A stretch of DNA of 64,000 nucleotides from Candidatus Nomurabacteria bacterium (GCA_026396015.1 JAPLXP010000003.1:198158-262157); one strand, 5' to 3'; counted from the first letter of the stretch, positions 26,453-36,800 are shown. Notes: generated by a model from the letters alone, not told the origin. A program made the numbers and translations.

Positions 26453-27364
26453 ATGCTAAATTTTTTAAACATCTTTAATAAAAAGAAAACAATAATCGTC
26501 ACACACAATGCTACTTTTCATGCTGATGATATTTTTTCTTGCGCGACACTATCTATCATGCTCGAGAGCGAGGGCAAGTCTGTTCGTATAATCCGTACTC
26601 GTGATCAGAATAAGATTGATTTTGCAGATTACGTAGTAGATGTAGGCGGAATACATGACCCATCAAAGAATCGCTTTGATCATCATCAAAAGGGTGGTGC
26701 TGGAATGCGTGATAATGAAGTTCCTTATGCTGCATTTGGATTGGTCTGGAAAGCTTATGGGGAAAAAGTCTGTGGAGATAAAATAGTAGCTCAAAGAATA
26801 GAAGAAAAATTAGTACAGGGTATAGATGCCAATGATAATGGTATCGATACTTTTGAATTGAAAGGTGAGGCTATGCCTTATACTATTCAGGACTTGTTCT
26901 ACTCATTCCGTCCAAGCTACACAGAAGAATTGGATTACGATGTCAGATTTTTAAAATTGGTAGACTTAGCAAAAGAAGTTCTACTAAGAGAAATAAAAAA
27001 GAATAGCGATCTGTTGAAAGCTTCAGATATCGTGAAGCGCGCTTATGCGAATTCTGAAGACAAGAGATTTGTAATACTCGATGGTTTTTATCCATGGGGT
27101 GAGACATTGATCGAATACCCGAGTGTGTTGTATGTAGTATTTCCAAAGCTTGATACTTGGCGAGTGGAGTGCATGAGAAAAGATAAATTCTCTTTCGAAA
27201 ACAAGAAGCCATTACCAGCCTCTTGGGCAGGAAAGCGTGACCTAGAATTGGCAGCAGCTACTGGTGTAAAAGATGTGACTTTCTGTCACAATGGACGTTT
27301 TATGATTGTCGCTCGTACAAAGGTGGCAGCACTAGAATTAGTTCAAAAAGCATTGGCGGAATAA
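26453..27364 (+). CDS. MYG1 family DHH-like hydrolase
   Basis: A 303-residue MYG1 protein. The metal-binding motifs are IVTHNATFHADDIFSCATLS, VVDVGGIHDPSKNRFDHHQK and GIDANDNGI. Eukaryotic MYG1 is a 3'-5' RNA exonuclease; the bacterial relatives are presumed phosphoesterases of the same fold. Starts 5 bp after dedA. Full length with no insertion. Confidence 0.9.
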   Translation: MLNFLNIFNKKKTIIVTHNATFHADDIFSCATLSIMLESEGKSVRIIRTRDQNKIDFADYVVDVGGIHDPSKNRFDHHQKGGAGMRDNEVPYAAFGLVWKAYGEKVCGDKIVAQRIEEKLVQGIDANDNGIDTFELKGEAMPYTIQDLFYSFRPSYTEELDYDVRFLKLVDLAKEVLLREIKKNSDLLKASDIVKRAYANSEDKRFVILDGFYPWGETLIEYPSVLYVVFPKLDTWRVECMRKDKFSFENKKPLPASWAGKRDLELAAATGVKDVTFCHNGRFMIVARTKVAALELVQKALAE

Positions 27365-27425
27365 TCATCCGTGACAAATTCAAAAAATCGTGCTATATTA
27401 ACGAAGCTATACAAAATAGACTATT

Positions 27426-28397
27426 ATGTTCATAGATGAAATTACAATTGAAGCAAAGGCAGGCCGCGGTGGAGACGGGGTTGTTCGCTGGCGTCGTGAA
27501 AAATACATCGACAAAGGAGGTCCAAATGGTGGCGACGGAGGACGCGGTGCTGATATATTTGCTATTGCTGTTCAGGATATTCATCTTCTATCTAAATACA
27601 AGAATAAGAGAAAGTTTGAATCCGATCGTGGTGATGATGGAGAGGGCGGAAGTCGTCAAGGTTCAAGTGGAGAAACTCTCTATATAGAATTCCCTGTTGG
27701 ATCAATCATAACAAATGTCGAGAGTGGTGCATCTGTATCACTCGAGACTGTAGGTCAAAAGGAACTCCTGTTGAAGGGTGGCCCTGGTGGTTATGGTAAT
27801 GAACAATTCAAGAGTAGTATTAATGTCACTCCGACTACAGCTACAAAAGGTAAGCCCGGAGAAGAAGGGCATTTTCATATTGAGCTCGAACTATTCGCAG
27901 ACATTGGTCTAGTGGGTCTTCCTAATGCAGGTAAGTCTTCAATGCTCAATGCAATGACAAATGCCAAGGCAAAGATCGGTTCATACCAATTCACAACACT
28001 CGATCCAAACCTCGGAGATTTTTATGGATACATCATTGCTGATATTCCAGGTCTTATCGAAGGTGCTTCAGAGGGGAAGGGGTTGGGTGTAAAATTCCTA
28101 AAGCATATCAAACGTACAAAGATGCTCGCGCATCTTGTGTCTTTTGAAAATGAAGACATGATGAAGACATACAATGAGATCCGTAATGAGCTCGCTTCAT
28201 ATGATGAAGAATTGATCAATAAAGATGAAGTGATAATCCTGACCAAAACTGACGCAGTAGAAGATCAGAAAGTTATCGAGAAGATGAAGAAGCAATTCGA
28301 GAAGCTCGGCAAGCCAGTATTCACAATGTCCCTATACGATGATGCTTCGGTGAAGCATGTCAGTGATGAGTTGGTAAAAATTTTAAATAAGAAATAG
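27426..28397 (+). CDS. obg: GTPase Obg/CgtA
   Basis: A ribosome-assembly and stress GTPase of 323 residues. The glycine-rich Obg domain starts MFIDEITIEAKAGRGGDGVV (1-155); the G domain has G1 GLPNAGKSSM, G3 DIPGLIEGASEGKGLG and G4 TKTD (instead of NKID). No C-terminal OCT domain. The start is supported by the family N-terminus. TGCTATATT lies about 30 bp upstream. Confidence 0.96.
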   Translation: MFIDEITIEAKAGRGGDGVVRWRREKYIDKGGPNGGDGGRGADIFAIAVQDIHLLSKYKNKRKFESDRGDDGEGGSRQGSSGETLYIEFPVGSIITNVESGASVSLETVGQKELLLKGGPGGYGNEQFKSSINVTPTTATKGKPGEEGHFHIELELFADIGLVGLPNAGKSSMLNAMTNAKAKIGSYQFTTLDPNLGDFYGYIIADIPGLIEGASEGKGLGVKFLKHIKRTKMLAHLVSFENEDMMKTYNEIRNELASYDEELINKDEVIILTKTDAVEDQKVIEKMKKQFEKLGKPVFTMSLYDDASVKHVSDELVKILNKK

Positions 28398-28398
28398 T

Positions 28399-28482
28399 AG
28401 GAGGGAATCTCTCCTTACAGGAGCCGTACATCTTTTCCATTCGCAAGCTCATACGGAAAATATTTTCGCTCCCTCCACACAA
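28399..28482. repeat. Imperfect inverted-repeat element after obg
   Basis: Outer arms GGAGGGAA and TTCGCTCCCTCC enclose TCTCCTTACAGGAGCCGTAC and an inner stem TTTTCC...GGAAAA around ATTCGCAAGCTCATAC. No second copy is visible in the window. It may end obg transcription. Confidence 0.5.
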
Positions 28483-28501
28483 GCAAAGCAGTTTGCTTGC
28501 T

Positions 28502-28556
28502 ATGGGGCACATATTAAAAAAACCGCATAAAGCGGTTTTTTTAATATGTGCCCCAT
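28502..28556 (-). terminator. Perfect 25-bp hairpin that includes the 3' end of tRNA-Lys
   Basis: Left arm 28502-28526 and right arm 28532-28556 are exact inverted copies (AAAAAAACCGC, loop, GCGGTTTTTTT in the middle; ATGGGGCACATATT outside). The right arm contains the last 8 nt of tRNA-Lys. The inner part acts as a terminator; the outer part copies the acceptor end. Confidence 0.85.
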
Positions 28557-28621
28557 GGAGGGATCGAACCTCCGACCGTCTCCTTAAGAGGGAGCTGCTC
28601 TACCAGCTGAGCTAACAGGGC
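28549..28621 (-). tRNA. tRNA-Lys(CTT)
   Basis: On the minus strand GCCCTGT pairs with ATGGGGC (two G-T pairs), the D arm is GCTC-AGCTGGTAGAGC, the anticodon arm is CTCC-CTCTTAA-GGAG (anticodon CTT), and the T arm is GGAGG-TTCGATC-CCTCC. Discriminator A, CCA not encoded. Confidence 0.95.
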
Positions 28622-28630
28622 ATAACGAAT

Positions 28631-28831
28631 TTAAAACATTAAACTAAACTATTTACCATGTATTCTGTTATTTACCAAAACAGCGTAACAAGGCTTATCT
28701 AAACTTAAAACATTAAACTAAACTATTTACCATGTATTCTGTTATTTACCAAAACAGCGTAACAAGGCTTATCTAAACTTAAAACATTAAACTAAACTAT
28801 TTACCATGTATTCTGTTATTTACCAAAACAG
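28631..28831. repeat. Tandem 74-bp direct repeat, 2.7 copies, upstream of tRNA-Lys
   Basis: Units begin at 28631, 28705 and 28779 with TTAAAACATTAAACTAAACT and are identical over their length. The array ends with a second copy of the tRNA 5' segment (GCTAACAGGGC at 28832-28842), so the array sits between a whole tRNA and an 11-bp tRNA remnant. No spacers, so not a CRISPR. Confidence 0.9.
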
Positions 28832-28938
28832 CTAACAGGGCGTAAAAGTTAAAAAATATTTAACTCTGTCATTATTGCAGAAAAAGCTATTTTTGTAAAT
28901 AGTGTTTGCTTTTCTTTGTAAAGGAGTATAATTAGTGT

Positions 28939-29286
28939 ATGGTAAATAATTTTGAAAAAGTAGCTTCTTCGGAGGGTAAAAAAACCGAAAATATTAAAGT
29001 AGGTATTCCAGATCAAAATTTTCATAAATATCATGAGTCAAGAAAACTTGATGCTGTAAATGAAAAACTTTTCGGTGTGGAAAATAAGATAAAAGAAGAA
29101 TATCTTGAGATTATAGAAAAAATTAATAAGGTATATGAAGATTGTGGTGATGAACTTGTTAAAAAAATATCTAAAGAAAAACGGGCTGAACTAACTGAAT
29201 TAAGAAAACAAAAAGAGGAAAAAGTAAAGCTCTTAGAAGATATACAAAGACAAGGGGGTATAGCTGAAAATAAGGGTGATTGTTAA
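28939..29286 (+). CDS. Hypothetical coiled-coil protein
   Basis: A 115-residue charged protein with a predicted coiled coil from about residue 35 to 105 (NEKLFGVENKIKEEYLEIIE ... ELRKQKEEKVKLLEDIQRQG). No signal peptide. TATAAT ends exactly 6 nt before the ATG, a leaderless arrangement; the GGAG just upstream overlaps the -10 region and is not positioned as a Shine-Dalgarno. Unknown function. Confidence 0.65.
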   Translation: MVNNFEKVASSEGKKTENIKVGIPDQNFHKYHESRKLDAVNEKLFGVENKIKEEYLEIIEKINKVYEDCGDELVKKISKEKRAELTELRKQKEEKVKLLEDIQRQGGIAENKGDC

Positions 29287-29368
29287 TTTATCTAAGGATA
29301 TTTTATGCAGTAGGCCTGAATTAAAAGTCGCAAGAAATGATGAACATAATGATGGTCATTATTAACCC

Positions 29369-29397
29369 AAAATAAGCCTATTTATAGGCTTATTTTA
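29369..29397 (+). terminator. Terminator before the rRNA promoter
   Basis: AAAATAAGCCTA, TTTA, TAGGCTTATTTTA stem and T-rich tail. Confidence 0.75.
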
Positions 29398-29413
29398 GTC
29401 TATAGATAAATGC

Positions 29414-29441
29414 TTGACTTTATTTTCTGGATGTATATAAT
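29414..29441 (+). promoter_or_regulatory. 16S rRNA promoter
   Basis: TTGACT (29414-29419), 16-bp spacer, TATAAT (29436-29441). The 250-nt leader that follows contains the upstream strand of the 16S processing stem. No other gene lies between 29287 and the rRNA. Confidence 0.8.
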
Positions 29442-29665
29442 AGGGTTCACAGTCTGGTAAGTTATCCGGCTGTTTTAATTTCTTTGAAAAGTTAATAGGT
29501 TGGCTCAATCATCATTTCAATGATTGGGCAAAAAATGCAAATAATCAAAGCAAGCAAGTTAACCGTAAATCACTCGATAGTGATAGGTTAAGAAATGTCC
29601 GCATTATTCTTTCCGGAGTAATAGCGAGACAATAGTAAGTCAGTTTGGAAGAAATAAAATACTGT

Positions 29666-29691
29666 AAAGTATTCTTTATTTTGTTCCGTTC
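29666..29691 (+). other. 16S processing stem, 5' strand
   Basis: AAAGTATTCTTTATTTTGTT CCGTTC pairs with positions 31443-31468 (GAACGGAACAAAATAAAG AATATTTT) over 26 nt with one mismatch, bringing the two ends of 16S together for RNase III-type cleavage. Shows that the precursor holds only 16S. Confidence 0.85.
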
Positions 29692-29696
29692 TATTT

Positions 29697-31300
<1,604 letters not shown>

Positions 31301-31647
31301 TTGAAATTAATCGATGTATTCTATTTATAGATGCAAAGATCTTATTGAGTCGATATTGTATAGCTCAATTGACTATACAATTGCTGCGTACTACAGCATA
31401 GCGAAGTACTGACATCTGGGAAAGACCAGAATCAAAAAATACGAACGGAACAAAATAAAGAATATTTTCAAAACTTCTATTTGTTTGATTGATTAAAGCA
31501 TTTATACTCTGTCTATATGACATGGTGCAACCTATTAATTCTAAATGAAACAATAAAAAAAATCCCAACAAATGTTGGGATTTTTTTTATTGTTGATTTA
31601 TTTTAAAATGATATAATTAAAACAATTATTTAATTATTATTTTATTC
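31301..31647 (+). other. 16S trailer and intergenic region without a gene
   Basis: Holds the downstream strand of the processing stem (31443-31468), three small hairpins (GTATAGCTCAATTGACTATAC type, GTACTACAGCATAGCGAAGTAC type, TCTGGGAAAGACCAGA), a terminator at 31555-31588 and the promoter of the next gene (TTGTTG at 31590, TATAAT at 31612). No tRNA, 23S or 5S rRNA is present. Confidence 0.8.
31555..31588 (+). terminator. 16S rRNA transcript terminator
   Basis: AAAAAATCCCAACA, AAT, TGTTGGGATTTTTTTT stem-loop. Confidence 0.85.
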
Positions 31648-33297
31648 ATGAAAAAATTTTATTCAGCTTTATTGATTTTGCTTTTAGTTATTGTTCTTGT
31701 TCCCACTAAATCTTTTGCTAGTTCTACTTGGGTTGATGTGTCTTCAGCAGGATCTGGTGCTTGGCAGGCTGTGGCGTCTTCATCTAATGGTACAAAATTA
31801 GTCGCAATTGTTTATGGCGGTGGAATATATACCTCTTCAGATAGTGGTGTGACTTGGGCGCCTCAATCTTCTGCTGGAAATAGAAATTGGAAGAACGTAG
31901 CATCTTCATCAGATGGTACAAAATTGGTCGCCACTGCTTATGGTGGTGATATTTATACCTCTACAAATAGTGGTGTAACTTGGGTAGATCAAACTACATC
32001 TGGTGCTCGTAACTGGAATGGGTTAGCTGTGTCTTCTGATGGATCAAAAATTGTCGCTGCTGTTTATGGTGGTGATATTTATACTTCTACTAATGGTGGT
32101 GTTGACTGGACTGATAGAGTTTCTGCTGGAGTGTCAAATTGGAATACTATAGCTGCCTCTTCTGATGGTGTTAATATTGTTGCTGGTATTTTTGGTGGTT
32201 ATTTATCTACTTCAAATGATGGAGGTGCTACTTGGTCTATACAAAATTCTTCTGGTTCAAGAAATTGGTTTTCATTAGCTTCTTCATCTGATGGTACAAA
32301 ATTAGCTGCAGTTGAATATGGTGGTGGAATTTATACCTCTACTGATAGTGGTGTAACTTGGGTAAATAAAACTTCCGCTGGTAATCATAATTGGAAAAGT
32401 ATTGCTATTTCGGATGATTTATCAAGATTAATTGCTGTTGCATATAGTGTGGATTATGTTTATCTTTCTATAGATGGTGGTTTAACATGGATACGTCAAG
32501 ACTCTGCAGGTGCTAGTTACTGGCAATATGTAACAGCATCTTCTGATTTTACTAATGTGGTTTCTCTTGTTTATGGTGGTGATATTTATCATGGATTATT
32601 TACTTTTCTTCCTGTTGTGTCAACTGGATCTTCCTCAAGTACAACATTAGATTCTACTGTTCTATCTGGATCAATAAATTTTTCTGGAGGTGAGAATAAT
32701 ACTGTCAGAGGTATAAATTATGGTCTTACTTCTAGTTATGGTTCTGTTGTTTCTGAAATTGGCTCATACGGAGCAGGGACTTTTAACTTGAATGTTACAG
32801 GTCTTACTTGTGCTACTACATACCACTATTCAGCTTTTTCTACAAATGGTGTAGGTACTAGTACGGGTTCTGATTCTACTTTTGATACATTACCTTGCCC
32901 AGTTCATCATTCTGGTGGTCATCCACCAATAATTACTTCTTCTGGAGGAGGTGGTGCACCAGTTGTGACAGATATTATAGTTCCTACAGTTGTGATCCCT
33001 CCTGCGCCAGTTGAAAATAAGATTATTTTAAATAATGTTGTTACTAGTTCTTCTTCATCATCAAATAAACTCTCAAAGCATTTAAATATAAATATGAAGG
33101 ATCCAGAGGTTAAAATACTACAACAATTTTTAATCGATCAAAATAAAGGGTCAAAATCTAAATTGATTTACTTGAGTAATTCTTTCGGACCAAAAACAAA
33201 ATCTGCACTTGTTGAATGGCAAAAATCTGCAGGATTGGAATCTGACGGAGTATTGGGACCCGAGACTAGATCAAAGATAAACGATATTTTAAAATAA
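31648..33297 (+). CDS. Secreted protein with BNR/Asp-box repeats and a peptidoglycan-binding domain
   Basis: A 549-residue exported protein. The signal peptide is MKKFYSALLILLLVIVLVPT (cleavage near SFA). About six or seven beta-propeller-like repeats of about 45 residues with GGDIYTSTNSGVTW (Asp-box) fill residues 25-320; a fibronectin-like stretch follows (about 325-415), then a Pro/Ser linker, and a PGB_1 peptidoglycan-binding domain ends the protein (DPEVKILQQFLIDQN ... SFGPKTKSALVEWQKSAGLE). It is probably cell-wall attached. TATAAT is 31 nt upstream; the leader is AT-rich with no Shine-Dalgarno. Confidence 0.88.
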   Translation: MKKFYSALLILLLVIVLVPTKSFASSTWVDVSSAGSGAWQAVASSSNGTKLVAIVYGGGIYTSSDSGVTWAPQSSAGNRNWKNVASSSDGTKLVATAYGGDIYTSTNSGVTWVDQTTSGARNWNGLAVSSDGSKIVAAVYGGDIYTSTNGGVDWTDRVSAGVSNWNTIAASSDGVNIVAGIFGGYLSTSNDGGATWSIQNSSGSRNWFSLASSSDGTKLAAVEYGGGIYTSTDSGVTWVNKTSAGNHNWKSIAISDDLSRLIAVAYSVDYVYLSIDGGLTWIRQDSAGASYWQYVTASSDFTNVVSLVYGGDIYHGLFTFLPVVSTGSSSSTTLDSTVLSGSINFSGGENNTVRGINYGLTSSYGSVVSEIGSYGAGTFNLNVTGLTCATTYHYSAFSTNGVGTSTGSDSTFDTLPCPVHHSGGHPPIITSSGGGGAPVVTDIIVPTVVIPPAPVENKIILNNVVTSSSSSSNKLSKHLNINMKDPEVKILQQFLIDQNKGSKSKLIYLSNSFGPKTKSALVEWQKSAGLESDGVLGPETRSKINDILK

Positions 33298-33306
33298 TAA
33301 TGAATT

Positions 33307-33346
33307 AAAAAGAGCGCAACCGTAGGTTGCGCTCTTTGCCTTTTTA
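33307..33346. terminator. Bidirectional terminator
   Basis: AAAGAGCGCAACC, GTA, GGTTGCGCTCTTT stem between two convergent genes. Confidence 0.85.
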
Positions 33347-33354
33347 TATAAAGG

Positions 33355-34911
33355 CTATTTTTTTTGTAACTTCATAATATTGTCTCCAATCTTTATAAAG
33401 TAAAATCCTGTTGGATAATTACTCATATCGATTTGATTATTATTACTATTACCAATTAAAACTGATTTTCCTTGAGAATTAAAAATCTCATAGTTTAAAT
33501 CAGAGGAAATGTGTAAAATGTCATTAACTGGATTTGGGTATATTCCAAATTCTTTAGAATTAGAATTCTCTAATATTCCTGTGGTCCAGCTGCCTAATTG
33601 AATTGTCATTACATTTGAAGTAAATTGAGTACCCCTACTATCAGTACCTTTTATTCTTGTATACACAATTCCGTTCTGCCTGAAATCAGTATTAATACTG
33701 ATTTCACCACTCACATTGGTGATTTGGATATTTGGTGGTGTTCCTTGGGAAATATTAAAATTTTGATCAGAAGACCATTCTTGCCATACTACAGCTGTAG
33801 TATTCGGCATTAAGGTGTAATCAAGTATTGTTTCCCCAGTAGTGTAGTTGCTGTTGATACATTTCTTTATGGTTAAAGTAAATGCATTAGGTGTAACCTT
33901 TGAAGTTTTCTTGCTTAATTTTACACCCCAGTTTCCTCCCTTGGAATTCGCTGTGTAAGGTTGGAACCAATACAATGTATTGGTGTCCAATCCTAGAATC
34001 ACTTTTGTGCTCTTTTGAATAGAATCTCCAGTGAATGAAACAGTATCAGTATATTTATAGTTTGTAGTTCCGTCCTTCCAGTATTTTATGTACTGATAAG
34101 ATTGAAGACTAAAACCTACAATATTAGTCTCAACTGTAATTTTATCTGATTGCTCAGAAAGGTTGGTAATTTCACCGGTCGCAGGTTGAGATACTACATA
34201 GTATCCAGACCGCATAGGTGTGATTGAGTCACGGCCTCCAAGGCTCGATGTTTTAATACCACAGGCTATAGTAGTCTGTGAGGGTATTGTACCAAAGCTA
34301 ACAGTGAATGGCTTATTGTCTAATACCGTGTAAGTGTTCTTTTTGAAAAGTTCACTTCCATTGAAAGTATTATAAACTTTAGTACTATCACTAGTGCCAA
34401 AAGTCGATACTATGGTACTTAACCCACCAGTCTCTACTTTTATTGTAGCAGTTACTCTGCCAGCAGAGTCAATACTCGGGTTTGTTACCCAAGAAATTCT
34501 TGGCTTCATAAGTGAATCAGCAATTAGAATGTTACAAATCGAATTTGATTTGTATGTTATATTCTGAATTTTGATTCTTGCTTGAATGCATATCAGCCCT
34601 CTCGGAAGTCCACCTAAACTCTTGGCTTCAATGATGGAATCATTGATGCTTTGAACGGTGTCGTTACCGATGCGTGTGTACCCATAAATAGGGTAGAAGG
34701 CGGATGTGTCCTGTGTAGGAAAATATCCAACCATAATTTCAACAGTGGAGTCAGTTTTACTTGACTTCCAGTTGATTGAGTAACTAACTTTCTTTATTCC
34801 ACCATTTGCAGAAAAAAGAGTTACGTTTTGGGCGTTAGCCGATGCTCCAGCCATGATTATTCCAATCACAGCGAGCAAAAAGATACTGATTTTATTTTTC
34901 ATTGTTTTCAA
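33355..34911 (-). CDS. Secreted protein with a Bacteroidota-type T9SS C-terminal sorting domain
   Basis: A 518-residue protein with a signal peptide (MKTMKNKISIFLLAVIGIIM, cleavage near ANAQ), fibronectin-like beta domains with many Thr/Ser, and a C-terminal about 70 residues matching the type A sorting domain of the type IX secretion system: FGIYPNPVNDILHISS, YEIFNSQGKSVLIG, IDMSNYPTGFYFIKIGDNIM. T9SS is known from Bacteroidota, whose outer membrane CPR bacteria lack. The upstream signals are a local TTGACA/TATAAT promoter and the leader AAAACA before ATG. The gene is probably acquired from a bacteroidetal host or neighbour; its own function is unknown. Confidence 0.85.
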   Translation of the reverse strand: MKTMKNKISIFLLAVIGIIMAGASANAQNVTLFSANGGIKKVSYSINWKSSKTDSTVEIMVGYFPTQDTSAFYPIYGYTRIGNDTVQSINDSIIEAKSLGGLPRGLICIQARIKIQNITYKSNSICNILIADSLMKPRISWVTNPSIDSAGRVTATIKVETGGLSTIVSTFGTSDSTKVYNTFNGSELFKKNTYTVLDNKPFTVSFGTIPSQTTIACGIKTSSLGGRDSITPMRSGYYVVSQPATGEITNLSEQSDKITVETNIVGFSLQSYQYIKYWKDGTTNYKYTDTVSFTGDSIQKSTKVILGLDTNTLYWFQPYTANSKGGNWGVKLSKKTSKVTPNAFTLTIKKCINSNYTTGETILDYTLMPNTTAVVWQEWSSDQNFNISQGTPPNIQITNVSGEISINTDFRQNGIVYTRIKGTDSRGTQFTSNVMTIQLGSWTTGILENSNSKEFGIYPNPVNDILHISSDLNYEIFNSQGKSVLIGNSNNNQIDMSNYPTGFYFIKIGDNIMKLQKK

Positions 34912-35039
34912 ATATTTAGTACTATTATAGCAGATTAATTCTTATTTGTCAATATATATACTTGACAAAATGGTATTGATTGTGATATAATACAAGTGTA
35001 ATTAAAAAGGCCGAAATTAAAGGTTTTTTATCAAAATAT

Positions 35040-36518
35040 ATGAAAAATACAATGAACAAAACAATAGTATCAATATTTGCTATTTTAGCATTTGTTTTTA
35101 TGGCACCTAATATATACGCAGCTTCTGTATCTACTGCTGGGGTATCAAATATAACTCAGACTTCTGCTACAGTTAGTGGTACCTACTCTCTAGGTTCAAA
35201 TTATGCCGAGGTATATTTTGAATATGCTGATAACTCAGGATTCTACGGATCAAAGAGTACTACTCATTCTGTATATACTTCATCTGCATCAACATTTGCA
35301 AACATAACAGGTCTAAATCCAAATACTACTTATTACTATCGATTAATCTCAGAAGGTAGTATGTATGAATCAGGTGGGACTCTATATTTCAAAACACTAT
35401 CAAGTAATATTGACTTGCCATTATCTGCTATGACTGCCGGCGCGAAAGACATCAGTACGAATTCTGCAACTATCTCAGGAGTAATTTCAAATGCTCCATC
35501 TAGTGTATGGTTTGAGTATGGAAAGACAACATCACTAGGTAATACTCTGCCTGCTTCAACTACTACATTGGGTAACTCAACAACAGCTACTGCCAATCTT
35601 TCAAACCTAGAAGCAAATACTACATATTATTACCGTGTGGGAGCTTTGAATTCAGTCGGTCAATCAAATGGAAGTATTTTATATTTCACAACTTTGAAAA
35701 ATGGAGGTAGTACAGGTCCATGTGTGATTACTTCATTTACATCAAATACAAATTCTGTTTATGCTGGGTCACCTGTAACATTGTCATGGGTGACTACTGG
35801 TTGTACATATTTAAACTTTGGTCAATCTGGTGGAGCATCATTCCCAATGTCAGGATCTGCTACCGTGACACTCAGCACTACTTCGACTTATACACTCTAT
35901 GCATACGGTACGAATAATAATGATACAAAATCTGTGACTATCACTGTCGTAAATAACGGAGAGGGAAACAATGGTGGATGGAATGGTGGTTGTGGAAATT
36001 ATAACTGTAATCCACCATGTAGTTATAGTTGCAACACTTGTAATTACAATTGTGGTGGAACCAACAATGATTGTTCTTGGTATGATTATTCCTGCAATAG
36101 AAATTTAAATAATTATGAACAAATTAGAGGTATGGTTACTTGCTCGGTCTGTTCTTCTTCATATTATCCAGTAAATTATTTACCATCAAATAGTTACAAT
36201 GGTTACGTGAATAGTTCTGCAAATCAAAACAATAATTTAAATTCAGGTGGTAAAAATGGTATATATGATGTGTCTGCCAATAGTAAATCACTATTAGGGA
36301 ATAATGCTAGTGCATCAGATGTTTCAAATGTTGATTCACAAAATTCAAATATAGATTCTAGTAATCTTGCAGCTGGTGCTGGCTTTGGTCTAGTTTCATT
36401 TTTACCTAGTACTCTCGTAGGATGGTTACTCTTTATTATATTTATTTTGTTTATAATCTTTATCGCAAGAAAACTTACTGCAAAGAAAAACAATAATGCA
36501 CACGGTCACGCACACTAA
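35040..36518 (+). CDS. Surface protein with fibronectin-like domains and a C-terminal membrane anchor
   Basis: A 492-residue exported protein: signal peptide (MNKTIVSIFAILAFVFMAPN, cleavage near YAA), two FN3-like repeats with NITGLNPNTTYYYRLISEG and NLEANTTYYYRVGALNSVGQ, an Ig-like segment (SFTSNTNSVYAGSPVTLSWV), then a Cys/Asn-rich region (about 310-370, ten or more cysteines), and a C-terminal helix (LVGWLLFIIFILFIIFIARK) with the tail LTAKKNNNAHGHAH. Membrane-anchored, mostly outside the cell. Similar in its end to the protein at 50630. TTGACA and TATAAT precede a 54-nt leader without Shine-Dalgarno. Confidence 0.85.
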   Translation: MKNTMNKTIVSIFAILAFVFMAPNIYAASVSTAGVSNITQTSATVSGTYSLGSNYAEVYFEYADNSGFYGSKSTTHSVYTSSASTFANITGLNPNTTYYYRLISEGSMYESGGTLYFKTLSSNIDLPLSAMTAGAKDISTNSATISGVISNAPSSVWFEYGKTTSLGNTLPASTTTLGNSTTATANLSNLEANTTYYYRVGALNSVGQSNGSILYFTTLKNGGSTGPCVITSFTSNTNSVYAGSPVTLSWVTTGCTYLNFGQSGGASFPMSGSATVTLSTTSTYTLYAYGTNNNDTKSVTITVVNNGEGNNGGWNGGCGNYNCNPPCSYSCNTCNYNCGGTNNDCSWYDYSCNRNLNNYEQIRGMVTCSVCSSSYYPVNYLPSNSYNGYVNSSANQNNNLNSGGKNGIYDVSANSKSLLGNNASASDVSNVDSQNSNIDSSNLAAGAGFGLVSFLPSTLVGWLLFIIFILFIIFIARKLTAKKNNNAHGHAH

Positions 36519-36522
36519 ACAC

Positions 36523-36631
36523 TTGACAAATAATATAGATTTGCTATACTAGCATTGTGAGTGAAAGGGTTCCGATAATTTATAAAAACAAATGACTAGC
36601 AAAAAGCCACCGCAAGGTGGTTTTTTGTTTG
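36523..36631 (+). ncRNA. Candidate short transcript with possible 12-codon leaderless ORF
   Basis: TTGACA (36523-36528), 16-bp spacer and TATACT preceded by TGC (36545-36550) would start RNA at 36557; a terminator hairpin AAAAGCCACC, GCAA, GGTGGTTTTTT ends it at about 36626. A GTG lies exactly 6 nt after the -10 and opens a 12-codon frame (VSERVPIIYKNK), the same geometry as the leaderless genes. Either a small RNA or a tiny leaderless peptide. Confidence 0.55.
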
Positions 36632-36659
36632 CCGTGTAGTGTTTTATTTATATTTATAT

Positions 36660-36800
36660 TATAATAGTATTCGTAGTCGCTTGTGTGTTCTAGTCAGCGG
36701 CTGCACTCACATAGTCATTTGTGTTGGAGTCTAGCACCCGCTGACTTGAGCACAGAATATAAAATCACCACGATGAAAATCGTGGTGATTTTATATTTAG
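36660..36800 (+). ncRNA. Candidate structured RNA about 130 nt
   Basis: TATAAT at 36660-36665 is followed by a sequence that folds into a long rod: GTGTTCTAGTCAGCGG (36685-36700) pairs with CCGCTGACTTGAGCAC (36738-36753), with a further inner stem and an outer ATTC/GAAT closure, then a terminator AATCACCACGAT, GAAA, ATCGTGGTGATTTTAT. No coding frame of note. The shape is reminiscent of 6S RNA, but I cannot show homology. Confidence 0.6.

Noticed and set aside
28631..28831. Possible CRISPR array in the 74-bp repeats
   Set aside because: Units are head-to-tail without unique spacers and no cas gene is near; it is a simple tandem repeat.
36591..36638. 15-codon ATG frame across the terminator at 36600
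   Set aside because: Most of it is the terminator hairpin itself; the GTG frame at 36557 fits the promoter better.
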